DNA of 64,000 bases from Paraperibacillus esterisolvens (GTDB lineage: Bacteria; Bacillota; Bacilli; Bacillales; DSM-1321): positions 558,001 to 622,000 of the forward strand of contig NZ_CP143545.1 in NCBI RefSeq assembly GCF_046237625.1, given 5' to 3'. Each line of letters starts with the position of its first letter. The first letter of the stretch is position 1. Both the position numbers and the translations under genes were made by a program. The notes below the pieces were generated by a model. It did no database searches. It was not told where the DNA came from and saw only the letters and a list, made by a program, of their open reading frames with translations. This document shows positions 32,761 to 41,449 of the stretch, piece after piece.

Positions 32761-33822
32761 ATGAAGGAAATCTATAGCGATGTGCTACAGTTCAGAGGCA
32801 CACACTTTGACTTTGGCATTTTTCAGGGAGAAAAAGTCAAGCATTCATTGACCATAAAGAACCGTGAAAATCAATGGAAGGTGCGGAAGCCAAGGTTTTC
32901 GATAGATGTTCAGGAAGCAAAGGCAGCTTTGCTGGCATTTGCGCCAGGAATCTGGGAAGAGCTCCGGGGGCTGCAGGAGTCGCTCGGATGGGAGATGGAG
33001 CGCATCCTGCAGGAGTTTGGCGGCTACCGGGTCGATTATGTACGATCGGGGTGTTCGATCATGACCGGGAAGGATTATCTGATCCGGAATTACGATTATC
33101 ACCCTAAAACCTATGAAGGCCGGTATGTGCTGTTCCAGCCCAGTGACCGAGGGTATGCGATTGCCGGCCCGAGCCAGAGAGTGACCGGCCGCATGGACGG
33201 GATCAATGAAAAGGGCCTGGCTCTCGGATATAATTTCATGCACCGCAAAAATCCAGGTGACGGCTTTATTTGCTGTATGATCGGACGCCTGGTGCTCGAG
33301 GAGTGTGCCACTGTAGGGGAAGCGGTATCCATGCTCAAAGAGATTCCCCATCGCCATTCTTTCAGCTATGTAGTTCTCGATGGAAGCGGAGAAACCTTTA
33401 TTGCTGAAACATCACCCCGGGGGGTGGAGGTGCGCCAGGATCAGGCATGCACCAATCATTTTGAGGTGATGAAGCATGAAAACAGGAATCATCTTGTTGA
33501 TTCAGAGCGCAGGCTTTCCGTCATGAGGGCGCAGGGTAAAGAACTGGATGCGCTGGATGCTTTCCGCCTTCTGAACGGGGTTGAAAATGGCGTTTTCTCA
33601 AAGCAGTATGAAAGCTGGGCAGGCACCATCCATACATCCGGCTATCTGCCCCGGGAATTTAAGGCCTGGATGGCCCTTGGCGGCAGCCGCATGCCGGTGG
33701 AAATCGATTTTGCCGCATGGCTGAAGGGAAAGGATCTGGATTTGGAGAAAATGACCGGTGTTGTTGATACTGATATCCCATTTGTCCATATGGATGAGAA
33801 TGCCGATTGGTTTAAGAGATAA
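32761..33822 (+). CDS. C45-family autoproteolytic acyltransferase/hydrolase
   Basis: A 353-residue Ntn-hydrolase of peptidase family C45 (acyl-CoA:6-aminopenicillanic acid acyltransferase-like). The expected autocatalytic nucleophile is C98 in VRSGCSIMTG, followed by the hallmark IRNYDYHP, and later GRMDGINEKGLALGYNF. Maturation would split the chain before C98. No penicillin cluster is present; bacterial relatives are amide hydrolases of unknown substrate. GAGGGATGCAGC precedes the ATG. Confidence 0.85.
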   Translation: MKEIYSDVLQFRGTHFDFGIFQGEKVKHSLTIKNRENQWKVRKPRFSIDVQEAKAALLAFAPGIWEELRGLQESLGWEMERILQEFGGYRVDYVRSGCSIMTGKDYLIRNYDYHPKTYEGRYVLFQPSDRGYAIAGPSQRVTGRMDGINEKGLALGYNFMHRKNPGDGFICCMIGRLVLEECATVGEAVSMLKEIPHRHSFSYVVLDGSGETFIAETSPRGVEVRQDQACTNHFEVMKHENRNHLVDSERRLSVMRAQGKELDALDAFRLLNGVENGVFSKQYESWAGTIHTSGYLPREFKAWMALGGSRMPVEIDFAAWLKGKDLDLEKMTGVVDTDIPFVHMDENADWFKR

Positions 33823-33913
33823 GCCGGCAGGAATGTACGGATAGGTGTCGAATCAGTTGTATTGTGGCATGAAGAAGCGGGCGTCTGGCCGGCAATCAGA
33901 GGGAGGAAGCGGG

Positions 33914-34249
33914 ATGAAAGACATGGGAATTCAAGAATTCCAGGATATTCTTCATAAATATGCGGGGAAATATAGTATCCAAGTTGCCATAAAGCATGAT
34001 TCCCTGTTCTTTGTTTCATCTATCAAAAACTACCATGTACAGGCGTCAGGTGACACGATTGTAATTGGAAGCACTGAGTCGGCGGCTAATTTTCAGATAA
34101 AGCTTTCTGATCTGATCCGGGTTGAGGCATTGGAAAAGGAAGAAACCTGGCGCGCCGCAGCCGTTGAAGCATCCTGCAGCGGAGGGATGAAAGTCTTTAT
34201 GAATATATTGACTGGCCGTACCGCTGAAGAAGGAGTGATTCAGGATTAA
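33914..34249 (+). CDS. Hypothetical protein (111 aa)
   Basis: No family recognised. The 111 residues begin MKDMGIQEFQDILHKYAGKY and include two beta-rich stretches (IKHDSLFFVSSIKNYHVQAS, TIVIGSTESAANFQIKLSDL). Cytosolic. GGGAGGAAGCGGG immediately before ATG 33914 sets the start; the upstream part of the frame looks non-coding. Its stop overlaps the apparent start of the APH gene. Confidence 0.65.
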   Translation: MKDMGIQEFQDILHKYAGKYSIQVAIKHDSLFFVSSIKNYHVQASGDTIVIGSTESAANFQIKLSDLIRVEALEKEETWRAAAVEASCSGGMKVFMNILTGRTAEEGVIQD

Positions 34250-35165
34250 TCTCTGGACCGTCAGGCAGCATATATCATCTTTAAGGTCAGCAACTGGCAT
34301 AGAGCCCCTGCTGAAGGGATATTCAGATGACAAAAAATATAAAGTGGATACCGCTGGGGGAGGCATCTTTCTTTTGAAGACGGCTGCTCTTTCTGAACTG
34401 GGCCGGAAAGAGAGTGAATCTGCGGTTTTAAAAGAGCTGCACACATATGGAGCAGCGTGCCCCAAGGCGGTTGAAACCGGCACCATTCCGAAATTGGGGC
34501 TCTGCTATCAGGTAGTCACCTATATTGAAGGAGATGAAGCACGTGACGTCCTGCCGGATCTGCCGGATGAACTCCAGCGGCAGGCAGGCTTTGATGCAGG
34601 GCGTGATCTCTGGCGTCTTCACCAGTTAAGCGCACCGCATGGCATCGCGCCGTGGTACAAAAGGGCCGCTGCCAAGCATGCAAGATATGCCGATGCGTAT
34701 AAAACCTGCGGAATCAAAATAAAGGAGGACGAACGGGTTCTCCGGTATATTGAGGATAATCTTACATATTTAAAGACCAGGCCGGACTGCTTCCAGCATG
34801 ATGACTTTCATCCTGCCAACCTTGTCATGAAGGATGGCAGATATGCAGGGGCCATTGACTTTAACCGGTATGACTGGGGTGATCCGGTACATGACTTTTA
34901 TAAAACGGCCTTATTCAGCACAGAGGTTAGTGTGCCCTTCTCGGTCGGCCAGGTGCAGGGATACTTTGGCGGAGCAGCGGCTCCAGCGGAATTCTGGAAG
35001 CTGTATGCGATATATGCCGCAATGGGTATTTTTTCAGGAGTAGTTTGGACGCTGCGGGCTATGCCCCAGTCTATTGAGGAAATGAAAGCAAGGGCGGAGC
35101 GGATATTGGAAGAACATAAATATTTTGAAGCAGAAAAGCCAATCTGGTTTCCTGCAGATGAATAA
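34245..35165 (+). CDS. APH-fold phosphotransferase with unusual start
   Basis: An APH-type kinase, with catalytic HDDFHPANLVM and AIDFNRYDWGDPVHDF. Family homology clearly extends upstream of the first standard start (GTG 34344): in frame, LWTVRQHISSL, then TGIEPLLKGYSDDKKYKVDT. The only upstream stop is TGA 34236. ATT 34245 overlaps the previous gene's stop and has AAGGAG 10 nt before it, so translation may begin at ATT; otherwise the protein begins at GTG 34344 without its first strands. Relatives phosphorylate unknown small molecules. Confidence 0.7.
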   Translation: MNLWTVRQHISSLRSATGIEPLLKGYSDDKKYKVDTAGGGIFLLKTAALSELGRKESESAVLKELHTYGAACPKAVETGTIPKLGLCYQVVTYIEGDEARDVLPDLPDELQRQAGFDAGRDLWRLHQLSAPHGIAPWYKRAAAKHARYADAYKTCGIKIKEDERVLRYIEDNLTYLKTRPDCFQHDDFHPANLVMKDGRYAGAIDFNRYDWGDPVHDFYKTALFSTEVSVPFSVGQVQGYFGGAAAPAEFWKLYAIYAAMGIFSGVVWTLRAMPQSIEEMKARAERILEEHKYFEAEKPIWFPADE

Positions 35166-35181
35166 TTGGGGAGAAGAAGAT

Positions 35182-36291
35182 ATGGGAGAGACAGTGACAT
35201 TATTAGATGCATTCAAGAAGACGGAGCTGAAGCTGAATGGACATGGAAATAGGAATGCGGCCGTTTTGCTGGAAGCATTTAAAGACATTGGCGGGGAAGA
35301 AGAAAGCGATATATATGGCACAGGAAACTTTATAGAAAAATTTGAACAGAAGATGGCTGATTACCTCGGGAAGGAGTCGGCCGTATTTTTTTCCAGCGGA
35401 ACGATGGCACAGCAGATAGCTCTCAGAATCTGGTGTGAAAAGAAAGGGGTAAAGCGGGCTGCTTACCATCCCTTATCACATCTGGAAATTCATGAAGAAG
35501 ACGGATTGAAGGTATTGCATGGGATTGAAACAGTACTGCTTGCGGATAAGGATCGCCTGATCACATTAGAGGATGTAATGGGAATGGATGAGGAGGTTTC
35601 CTGCCTGCTGCTGGAGCTTCCTCAGCGTGAAATAGGCGGACAGCTGCCAGATTATGAAACGCTGCAGGACATTTCTGCCTTCTGCCGGAAACAGGGAATC
35701 AAGCTTCAGCTCGATGGGGCGAGGCTGTTTGAAATTCTTCCTTACTACGGTAGGACTGCCGCAGAAATCTGCGAGCTTTTCGACTCCGTCTATGTCTCCT
35801 TCTATAAGGGCATCGGCGGACTGGCAGGGGCCATTCTTGCCGGCGATAAGGAATTCACAGCCGGTTCAAAGGTATGGAAGAGGCGGCACGGCGGCGATTT
35901 GATCAGCCTATATCCGTATATTGTTACGGCTGACCATTATTTTAATGAGAGAATCGGGAAAATGGCTTCTTTTTATGAAGGCGCACTGGAGCTTGCGTCA
36001 TTGTATAACAGCTGCAGGTCTATCAATACACTGCCGTCTGTGCCTGTTTCGAATATGTTCCATGTTCATATTCATTTGCCCCAGAAAACTGCTGAGGCTG
36101 CATTTGTCTCTGTTTATGAGGAAACGGGCATCGGCCTGACAGGCTACTTGAAAGAAATCAGCAACAGTTCCTGCTCATATGAGGTCAGTATAGGGGATGC
36201 TTACGGGAAGATACCGAAGGAAAAGCTTGAACACGCTTTCCGGCTGCTGGACCGCAAACTTTCGGGACTGCACTCTGCACAAGGCAATTAA
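35182..36291 (+). CDS. PLP-dependent lyase (threonine aldolase/beta-eliminating lyase-like)
   Basis: A 369-residue fold-type I PLP enzyme of the beta-eliminating lyase family: YGTGNFIEKFEQKMADYLGK, AVFFSSGTMAQQIALRIW for the phosphate cup, QLDGARLFEILPYY for the PLP-binding Asp, and K209 in SFYKGIGGLAGAIL as the Schiff-base lysine. Likely an L-threonine aldolase or related. GGGGAGAAGAAG precedes ATG 35182; the in-frame ATG 35158 has no site. It begins 16 bp after the APH gene. Confidence 0.82.
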   Translation: MGETVTLLDAFKKTELKLNGHGNRNAAVLLEAFKDIGGEEESDIYGTGNFIEKFEQKMADYLGKESAVFFSSGTMAQQIALRIWCEKKGVKRAAYHPLSHLEIHEEDGLKVLHGIETVLLADKDRLITLEDVMGMDEEVSCLLLELPQREIGGQLPDYETLQDISAFCRKQGIKLQLDGARLFEILPYYGRTAAEICELFDSVYVSFYKGIGGLAGAILAGDKEFTAGSKVWKRRHGGDLISLYPYIVTADHYFNERIGKMASFYEGALELASLYNSCRSINTLPSVPVSNMFHVHIHLPQKTAEAAFVSVYEETGIGLTGYLKEISNSSCSYEVSIGDAYGKIPKEKLEHAFRLLDRKLSGLHSAQGN

Positions 36292-36297
36292 ACAGAA

Positions 36298-36362
36298 AAA
36301 ACCGGCTTTTTCAAAAAAAGGCGGTTTTCACTTAACTGGACGGATGAAGCCGGTTTTCATTT
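36298..36362 (+). terminator. Terminator after the PLP lyase
   Basis: AAAACCGGCTT (36298-36308) pairs exactly with AAGCCGGTTTT (36347-36357), long loop with inner pairing, then CATTTTTA. Confidence 0.5.
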
Positions 36363-36414
36363 TTACCGTGATTTTCGGTTTTGCAGCTATGCCGCCTTTT
36401 CTCCTCTTTTCCTG

Positions 36415-36603
36415 TTAGGATACAATGAATGCACAGGCGGCACCACCGGTAATGTTAGCAGCTGTACGCGCAATATCGAGAAGGCGGTGGATCCCAGGGA
36501 TAAGCCCGATTCCTTCAACAGGAAGGCCGACAGATGGTAGAACCGTGGCAGGGATAATGTGCAAATAAATTAAGCGGAAGGCCGGTAACGGCGCGGCGCC
36601 CGC
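36415..36603 (-). pseudogene. C-terminal remnant of a dicarboxylate/amino acid:cation symporter
   Basis: The minus strand encodes a fragment ending in a stop at 36417-36415 and reading ATVLPSVGLPVEGIGLIPG, IHRLLDIARTAANITGG and AACAFIVS. This is the conserved last segment of DctA/GltT/TcyP-type symporters (GLPxEGIxLIxGxDRxLDMxRT, then NVTG). The rest of the roughly 400-residue protein is absent, so a nearly complete deletion has occurred. Nothing else was recognised in 36604-36700. Confidence 0.75.
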
Positions 36604-36700
36604 TGCAAGTCAAATGATGATTTTAGAGTCAGTTTCATGTAAACCCGCAGATGCTAGATTAGCATGTATATATATTTTCAAAAAATTTACCCTATCATTT

Positions 36701-36716
36701 GGGAAATCCATTTCCC
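36701..36716. promoter_or_regulatory. GGGAAAT palindrome upstream of a small gene
   Basis: GGGAAAT, CC, ATTTCCC; 68 bp before the next start codon. Possible operator. Confidence 0.35.
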
Positions 36717-36784
36717 GCCAGAAGTGTTTTCCTGAAGAAAGCTATATACTTAAATAAACATCAATGTTAGGAGGAGGAATTAAG

Positions 36785-36940
36785 ATGTATGAATATAAGG
36801 TAGTAGTCAAGAATGGCAACAGAACCATCCTCGAGGATACCATCAAGGCAGCGGATGAGAGGGAAGTGCTTGGCGAGCTTCTGATCCGGAGCGAGCTTTT
36901 CAGCCAGTCATTTACAGATATTAGAATACAAGAAAGATGA
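36785..36940 (+). CDS. Small hypothetical protein (51 aa)
   Basis: Begins MYEYKVVVKNGNRTILEDTI and ends FTDIRIQER; a beta-helix-beta pattern, soluble. TTAGGAGGAGGAATT immediately upstream is an optimal ribosome binding site, and a strong terminator follows the stop. No family recognised, though its pattern resembles small Bacillus proteins of unknown role. Confidence 0.7.
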   Translation: MYEYKVVVKNGNRTILEDTIKAADEREVLGELLIRSELFSQSFTDIRIQER

Positions 36941-36971
36941 ATAGGCAGCCCCCGTGGCTGCCTATTTATTT
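36941..36971. terminator. Bidirectional terminator between convergent genes
   Basis: AATAGGCAGCC / GGCTGCCTATT with a 5-nt loop and T-rich flank; lies between the 51-aa gene and the minus-strand dehydrogenase. Confidence 0.85.
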
Positions 36972-37933
36972 TAATATCCTTTTTGATAGCTGACCGCATT
37001 GATCGGCGGCTCGCTGCCTTTTACATATTCGCGGAGATTAGGGATAAAGATTTCATCGATCAGCCGTTCATCATAATATTCAGTGGCTCCTGCAGTATGC
37101 GGTGTGACGATGACATTCTCCATATCCCACAGGGGACTTGAGGCCGTGAGCGGTTCGTTTTCAAAGACATCAAGGCCGGCACCTGCAATTCCACCATGGG
37201 TCAGGGCCCGGATCAGTTCCGGTTCGTCGATGATCTGTCCCCGTCCTATATTAATAAGGAAAGCGGATGGTTTCATCAGGCGGAGCTCTTCTGCTCCTAT
37301 CATTCCCTCTGTTTCCTTTGTAAGGGGCAGAGTGATGATAAGGTAATCACATTGCGGCAGCAGGGTATGCAGCTGTTCTGGAGTATACATAACATCAACA
37401 TGCTCATCCGGTTTTCCGGAATATCTTAACCCCAGCACCTTCATCCCGAAAGCCTTGGCTATTTTTGCCGTTTCCCTGCCAATTGCCCCAATTCCGAGTA
37501 TTCCGGCCGTCTTGCCATGCAGTTCCAGGCGAAGATTCGAGTGATGCCAGGTTTTCACCTGCTGGTTCCTTACATAAGCGTGTATATTCCTCGTCAGCCC
37601 TAGCATGAGAGCGAAAATGGTTTCGGAAATAGGATAAGCGTGAACTCCGGCTGCACTGGTCAGGATGACTCCGTTTTTTTCAAAGAGGCTGAGCGGGAAG
37701 GAATTGACGCCTGCGCTCCATGATTGAACCCACTTAAGCCTCATACCCTTCTCGAGGAGCGGCCCCATTTCTTTTCTCCAGCCGGCAATAACCTCTGCAT
37801 CGGCTACCTCGTCCACCCATGCGGAAGAGTCCCTCCCTGTAAGGATGTCCCACCCAGGAATGATTTCCTTTATTTTTTCTAAATGTATTGAATTCAGATT
37901 CTGCCCGATCACGAGCTTGCGTTTCGCTTCCAT
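36971..37933 (-). CDS. D-2-hydroxyacid dehydrogenase
   Basis: A 320-residue NAD-dependent D-isomer 2-hydroxyacid dehydrogenase. The NAD motif is GILGIGAIGRETAKIAKAFG; the catalytic Arg lies in LINIGRGQIIDEPELI, the Glu in LDVFENEPL, and the His in VIVTPHTAGATEYYDERL. It interconverts 2-keto acids and D-2-hydroxy acids. Substrate within the family cannot be set. GGAGGGGACAA precedes the ATG. Monocistronic. Confidence 0.9.
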   Translation of the reverse strand: MEAKRKLVIGQNLNSIHLEKIKEIIPGWDILTGRDSSAWVDEVADAEVIAGWRKEMGPLLEKGMRLKWVQSWSAGVNSFPLSLFEKNGVILTSAAGVHAYPISETIFALMLGLTRNIHAYVRNQQVKTWHHSNLRLELHGKTAGILGIGAIGRETAKIAKAFGMKVLGLRYSGKPDEHVDVMYTPEQLHTLLPQCDYLIITLPLTKETEGMIGAEELRLMKPSAFLINIGRGQIIDEPELIRALTHGGIAGAGLDVFENEPLTASSPLWDMENVIVTPHTAGATEYYDERLIDEIFIPNLREYVKGSEPPINAVSYQKGY

Positions 37934-38050
37934 TTGTCCCCTCCTATATGTCTGTTAAGAAAATTGTAGCAAAATTCCTGGCAGCCTGTTAGAAAAAGGA
38001 TTATGGTTAATTTACAGCGGTATCCCTAAAAACTAGAATGGAGTTTGATT

Positions 38051-38698
38051 TTGCCTATGATATTTTTTACAGATTCAAATATGAGACGAAAAAGAAAATC
38101 AGAAAAACTGCTGCGATCACTGGGTATTAAGGTGAATAAATATCTCCCGTTTCTTGAGAGCGATTATGAGATGAGGACAATTGAGGAAATAGCTTTAAGG
38201 GCGATGTGCCTTTGCATCTGTGCCGCAAAGGGGGAGGGAGTAGAAAAAGAAGTCGTGGAAGGACTCATAAAGAGGTATGACATTGAGAGACATTTATCTC
38301 CGGAAGAAAGAGCCTTCATGGTAGATCCCAATCCGAGCGAGAATGACCGCATTCAATTCACCTGGAGATATGAAGGCTATTGGGTGCTGTTATGGGGGCT
38401 TGGGTACACGGAGCTTGGGGATCCCGATTCGATTTGTGATGTTGCGTTCGCAGTTACCCAGCTTTCCGAGCGGTCTGCAGAACAGTTCATGGGGGAAGCC
38501 GTCCTGCGGCCCAAGAAAGAGATCGACGACCAGGCAGACTTAATTTTAAGGCTGCACTGGGCGGTACGCGATGTACAGATAAATGGAGGGGAAATACCCG
38601 GAGGACTCAACCCCGGGGTGGTTCTCGAAAGACACCATGCCCTAAACTGGCTAATACGTACCCAAGAAAAATGGGACGACATAACTGCCGATACCTGA
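38051..38698 (+). CDS. DUF4272-family protein
   Basis: About 215 residues matching DUF4272: RRKRKSEKLLRSLGIKVNKY, LPFLESDYEMRTIEEIALRA near the N-terminus, FTWRYEGYWVLLWGLGYTEL in the middle, and LNPGVVLERHHALNWLI near the end. Cytosolic. TTG 38051 lies 7 nt after TGGAG, better than TTG 38045. Function unknown; such proteins are scattered in Bacillaceae and polymorphic-toxin immunity sets. Confidence 0.8.
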   Translation: MPMIFFTDSNMRRKRKSEKLLRSLGIKVNKYLPFLESDYEMRTIEEIALRAMCLCICAAKGEGVEKEVVEGLIKRYDIERHLSPEERAFMVDPNPSENDRIQFTWRYEGYWVLLWGLGYTELGDPDSICDVAFAVTQLSERSAEQFMGEAVLRPKKEIDDQADLILRLHWAVRDVQINGGEIPGGLNPGVVLERHHALNWLIRTQEKWDDITADT

Positions 38699-38735
38699 AA
38701 AGCCAGCCGTGGATCACAGCATCCCGGCTTTTTTG
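38697..38735 (+). terminator. Terminator after DUF4272
   Basis: AAAAGCC / GGCTTTT stem followed by TTG; starts at the stop codon. The rest of the gap to 39027 shows no gene. Confidence 0.6.
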
Positions 38736-39027
38736 CTTTGTGCTGAAGGGAAAGGAGGTATGGGGCGTGTTCCCCTGTCCCAAAAAGGGGTTTGGGCATA
38801 TAGTCGGGGGGGTAGGTCTTAGGTGTGAAGGTGTGGTTATATATTCCATGGAAATTTATAGGTAATATGTGAGGTGATAGTGCGATTATCACATTTTTCC
38901 AAAAATGCATATAGTTGTTTGAATACAGGGCTCGGGTTACGTTAGTATTAAACTAATTGATTCATAAAAACTAGGAAATTAGTACAGTACTCTGGGCATG
39001 GAACTAAATAAATAAGGTGATGGTTAT

Positions 39028-39384
39028 ATGAGTGCAGGTCTACTAAGCTATTATTATCAGCTCATACGTGAAAAAGAGGAAGAAATCAAAAGGCTTGGGG
39101 AGGCGGAAGGCAAGCTGGCCGTCTATCAGGGCGAGCTGGCTGGTTACCGCGATTACTATTATGAGCCGGAGCTTTCCGGCAATACCTGGAGCGGGCAGCA
39201 GGCGGACGGATTTGAAACCCATCGTACGGCCCTCCAGGATTCCTATCAGGAGCTGAAGGATGATCAGTATGAGAGTGTGTTCACCGCAATTGCAGCGAAG
39301 ATCAAGGAGCTGCGTGAACAAATCCAGCTGTACCGGAGCATCATTGGGTCGATCATAGCCAATATGGAAAAACAGGAAATGTAG
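39028..39384 (+). CDS. DUF5082 (YwqH-like) LXG-associated protein
   Basis: A 118-residue alpha-helical protein with a central W-x-G (NTWSGQQADGF), a long charged helix before it (REKEEEIKRLGEAEGKLAVY) and one after it. This is the arrangement of YwqH/DUF5082 proteins, which serve as small partners in T7SSb export of LXG effectors. AAGGTGATGGTT precedes the ATG. First gene of the locus. Confidence 0.85.
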   Translation: MSAGLLSYYYQLIREKEEEIKRLGEAEGKLAVYQGELAGYRDYYYEPELSGNTWSGQQADGFETHRTALQDSYQELKDDQYESVFTAIAAKIKELREQIQLYRSIIGSIIANMEKQEM

Positions 39385-39414
39385 GTCAAAAAATCTAAAA
39401 AAGAAGTGGTGTTT

Positions 39415-39696
39415 ATGGAAATTAAAATGAATTATTCTTCCATCGAGCGGGCCCTTCAGGCTATGCAGGGTGCATCGAGTTCCCTGGAACCCTCCCTCCC
39501 TAAGTCCATAGGCGGTGCCAATGAGCTTGACGCCGTCACAACGCTCGTAGAAGTGAATGAGTTATTTACACAAATCCTCGAAAATTATAAAGCATTGCTG
39601 ATAAAAAATGAACAGATGACAAGGAAGTCTGTAGAGACTATGAAACAGACCGATCATGAGCTGTCTGCTTCCTTCGGCCCTGTTCCTCTGAGGTGA
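39415..39696 (+). CDS. DUF5344 (YwqI-like) LXG-associated protein
   Basis: A 93-residue helical-hairpin protein (MNYSSIERALQAMQGASSSL, VEVNELFTQILENYKALLI, KNEQMTRKSVETMKQTD). The layout and position match YwqI/DUF5344, which resembles WXG100 proteins and partners the LXG domain. It sits 30 bp after DUF5082 and its stop overlaps a GTG near the effector start. Confidence 0.82.
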   Translation: MEIKMNYSSIERALQAMQGASSSLEPSLPKSIGGANELDAVTTLVEVNELFTQILENYKALLIKNEQMTRKSVETMKQTDHELSASFGPVPLR

Positions 39697-39701
39697 ACAC
39701 A

Positions 39702-41108
39702 GTGAAAGTATTAGAGGTTAACAGCCTGGAAAACGGCATGGATACCATAACTGCAGCAATTAATGAAAAAAAGGCTTCACTGAAGTCCATTGAAGAGACG
39801 ATCAATGGACTGGTTTCATTGGAAGCTGATTTCAAGGGCAGGGGAGCAGAAGCGGTCAAGGGCTTCTACCGCGATCTTCATCAGCCTTTCCTCGTAAAAA
39901 TACAGCAGGTCCTCAACACCTATGAATCCAAACTGAAGGAAACTGGAAATGCGCTTGATTCATTTGAACCATCCGATTCGGGTTTCATCAGGCAGCAGTT
40001 CCTCCAAAATGATCTTACCCAGACCCTGACAAAGGCAGGTTCGACCGCCGCGGAAATCACCAATGAATCAAACGCAGTCATTCAAAGTGTACAGGACATT
40101 GTTGCACTGCCGGAGCTTGATGACTCGGGGGTCACACAGAATGTCAAGCTGTCAAAGGAATCCATTGATGAAACGGCAGAAGGGCTCGAACAGTTTGACC
40201 AGCAGCAGAGTACCTCTCTGAAGGAGCTATGGGTTGACCTCCAGCTGCTTAATACGTATATTCAGGATATAAATGGACGGCTGAGCACAGGCGCCCTGTC
40301 CATCGGCGGATATTCGGACACACAGCTGACGAACTTCGTGAGCAGGTTCTTCCTGGTTTCAAGTATACAGCCTGGCGGAGCGAAACTGGATGCCGGTTTA
40401 TCAAAAGAATATGGGACTCCACAGGAAAAGACGAAGGCCATGCACCAGCTGCTTGGACTTCAAGGCTTTCCTATCAGTACGGCCAATGTATCGAAAACAC
40501 CTGCAGAGAAAAAGGAAGATGATCCGTATCTTGGGCCTGGCGCTGTAACCGGTGACAAAAGCTTTGAGACCTCTGCAGGGCTTGGAAAGTGGGAAAACGA
40601 CTGGCAGGCGAACAAGGACCAGATCGGCGGCAAAAGCGCCTTTTCAGGGATACACGCGGGCATTAAGAGTGATACCAGCATCATAGACAGTGAATTCGGC
40701 ATGGATATCGCCAAGGCGGAGGCGAAGGCTCAAATTGGCGGAGACAGCATTTTCCCGGGAGCGAGTGTGGAAGGCACAATCCTAAGCGGGGGTGCGAAGG
40801 CACAGCTTGATGATGAGATCCCGGTTGTCGGCCGTTCCGGTGCAGAAGCGAACGGAAAGGTACTGACTGCAAGCGCCAGTGCAGGTGTCGATGCCGGTTC
40901 AGCTGGTGTAAGCGCCAAAGCGGCCCTGGCAGAGGGTGAAGTATCCGGTATTTTCGGTGTACCGTGGACGAGGCTGAACATAAAGGGAACGATTGGCGGA
41001 TCTGCCGGAAGCGTCGGCGGAGAACTCAAAGTGGGTCAAGAAATTATAGTGGACTTAAGGGCACTGCTTGGTGTCAAGCTCGGAATTAAATTCGAATGGC
41101 AGAAATAA
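39702..41108 (+). CDS. LXG-domain T7SS effector with Gly/Ala-rich C-terminus
   Basis: A 468-residue protein. Residues 1 to about 210 are the LXG domain (MKVLEVNSLENGMDTITAAI, a long helical bundle with GRGAEAVKGFYRDLHQPFL). Residues 210-290 form a linker; the rest is Gly/Ala/Ser-rich with repeated short motifs (EAKAQIGGD, KAQLDDE, SAGVDAGSAGVSAKAALAEG, GTIGGSAGSVGGELKVG) and a final LRALLGVKLGIKFEW. No catalytic motif of known nuclease, ADP-ribosyl or NADase toxins is present. It may be a pore-former or a new toxin type. GTG 39702 gives the usual LXG start. Confidence 0.82.
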   Translation: MKVLEVNSLENGMDTITAAINEKKASLKSIEETINGLVSLEADFKGRGAEAVKGFYRDLHQPFLVKIQQVLNTYESKLKETGNALDSFEPSDSGFIRQQFLQNDLTQTLTKAGSTAAEITNESNAVIQSVQDIVALPELDDSGVTQNVKLSKESIDETAEGLEQFDQQQSTSLKELWVDLQLLNTYIQDINGRLSTGALSIGGYSDTQLTNFVSRFFLVSSIQPGGAKLDAGLSKEYGTPQEKTKAMHQLLGLQGFPISTANVSKTPAEKKEDDPYLGPGAVTGDKSFETSAGLGKWENDWQANKDQIGGKSAFSGIHAGIKSDTSIIDSEFGMDIAKAEAKAQIGGDSIFPGASVEGTILSGGAKAQLDDEIPVVGRSGAEANGKVLTASASAGVDAGSAGVSAKAALAEGEVSGIFGVPWTRLNIKGTIGGSAGSVGGELKVGQEIIVDLRALLGVKLGIKFEWQK

Positions 41109-41143
41109 CGTATTAATTTATGCAGGAGAGGAGCACTTGGATC

Positions 41144-41449
41144 ATGGCAAAGGATTTTAACTCATTAGAACTAGAGATTGGGGAAGCACTTCTTCCGATA
41201 GGAAGTGTCGTCGAGACAGAAATCGTTCCCCAGGCATTGATGATCTACGGGCGTAAGCAGCAGCAAGGAGATAAAGAGACAGTCTGGGATTATGTGGCAT
41301 GCCCCTATCCACAGGGACATATAGGTGAAGAGACTAATGTGTTTTTAAATCATGACCAGATTGGCAGAGTTGTTTTCAAGGGTCTTGAGACTGAAGGCGA
41401 AACGGCACTGAGACAGCAGCTGAATGCCATTTTTAACGAATCAAGATGA
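41144..41449 (+). CDS. DUF4176-family protein, LXG locus
   Basis: A 101-residue DUF4176 protein: LLPIGSVVETEIVPQALMIY, GRKQQQGDKETVWDYVACPY and PQGHIGEETNVFLNHDQIG. Small DUF4176 proteins recur in T7SS and LXG loci. GGAGAGGAGC about 10 nt upstream selects ATG 41144. It overlaps the next gene by 4 bp. Immunity or export support is inferred. Confidence 0.8.
   Translation: MAKDFNSLELEIGEALLPIGSVVETEIVPQALMIYGRKQQQGDKETVWDYVACPYPQGHIGEETNVFLNHDQIGRVVFKGLETEGETALRQQLNAIFNESR

Noticed and set aside
32761..33822. C45 enzyme as part of a beta-lactam pathway
   Set aside because: No other biosynthetic genes nearby; the family is broad.
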